In this document: piece after piece, positions 63,869 to 64,000 of the stretch | Numbering within the stretch: position 1 is the first letter of the stretch | How the letters are laid out: each line of letters opens with the position of its first letter | NCBI GenBank assembly: GCA_034766995.1 | Contig: CM068318.1 | Coordinates: 34,570,956 to 34,634,955 of the forward strand | Direction: 5' to 3' | Origin: Acanthacorydalis orientalis | Taxonomy: Eukaryota > Arthropoda > Insecta > Megaloptera > Corydalidae | DNA: 64,000 nucleotides | Made by a program: the position numbers and the translations under genes | Notes under the pieces: model-generated | Seen by the model: the letters and a program-made list of their open reading frames with translations, nothing else | Database searches by the model: none | Told to the model about the DNA's origin: nothing

Positions 63869-63889
63869 CTCTTCATGATGATTGACGAC
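63869..63889 (-). CDS. CalpA: Calpain-A microexon 1 of 3 (VVNHHEE)
   Basis: 21 nt, phase 0; same acceptor sequence, donor GTAAGAAC. Encodes VVNHHEE, acidic. First of the three in transcript order within the window. Confidence 0.75.
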
Positions 63890-64000
63890 CTGCAGGAGGC
63901 AACATGCGTTAGTGCAGTTAGTTTAAAAATTATCATGAAAAAGAAAAATGTGTTAATGCCAGCATTTTAACAAGTATTCAAAATATATAATTTAAATATC

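Larger units (their letters stand above)
61380..64000. repeat. CalpA: Tandem duplication units carrying calpain microexons
   Basis: Three units share intron sequence: about 61380-62290, 62300-62765 and 62920-64000. The first and third share TA/CA microsatellites and several hundred bases (61490-61780 with 63030-63330); all three share the 250 bp left of each microexon and the 50-60 bp right of it. Bases 63940-64000 repeat 62705-62765, so the array may continue beyond the window. Confidence 0.8.

Overview
The window is eukaryotic nuclear DNA from an insect, most likely a hymenopteran (ant, wasp or bee). I infer this from intron-split insect genes (an ionotropic receptor, a four-cysteine odorant-binding protein, a calpain-A with a hydrophobic insert), very AT-rich intergenic and intron sequence, many (TA)n arrays, and a dense load of mariner, piggyBac, Harbinger, pogo and Mutator-like remnants. 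The species cannot be named from the sequence alone. ORF-scale analysis misleads here: most long open frames are (TA)n repeats or dead transposases, and the real genes are short spliced exons.

Layout. 1-1915: the 3' end of an ionotropic receptor gene (+). 2000-11190: a nested transposon graveyard holding two mariner-type copies, a TTAA-flanked MITE with 44-bp repeats, a complete piggyBac element that split an older mariner-like transposase, and a Harbinger element carrying a solo LTR. 11395-15750: a four-exon gene (+) for a 242-residue secreted helical protein of unknown family; its third intron holds a mariner, a Harbinger end and a hairpin MITE. 17.9-20.0 kb: a broken partial duplicate of that gene's promoter and signal-peptide exon, split by a MITE and another mariner. 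20-27.5 kb: AT-rich DNA with small MITEs and a pogo element inside a TTAA-flanked element. 27531-30953: a TatD-family nuclease gene (-). 32-36.4 kb: mariner, non-LTR and Mutator-like remnants. 37379-40618: a Minus-C odorant-binding protein gene (+) with two dead mariners in intron 1. 41-43.9 kb: a second Mutator-like element and a 177-bp direct repeat. 46629-64000: the 3' part of a calpain-A gene (-), running off the window.

The most notable structure is in the calpain gene. Three tandem copies of a 21-nt in-frame microexon sit just upstream of the penta-EF-hand exons, a symmetrical 201-nt hydrophobic cassette exon lies inside the penta-EF-hand domain, and two alternative last exons either keep or remove EF-hand 5. 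This is a compact splicing system able to vary the linker charge, membrane affinity and dimerisation surface of one protease.

Several insertions can be dated relative to each other because the window itself contains the matching empty site (piggyBac in mariner, LTR in Harbinger, mariner in an older repeat, non-LTR fragment in a Mutator-like element). All calls were made by eye; splice sites and family names need transcript and database confirmation.
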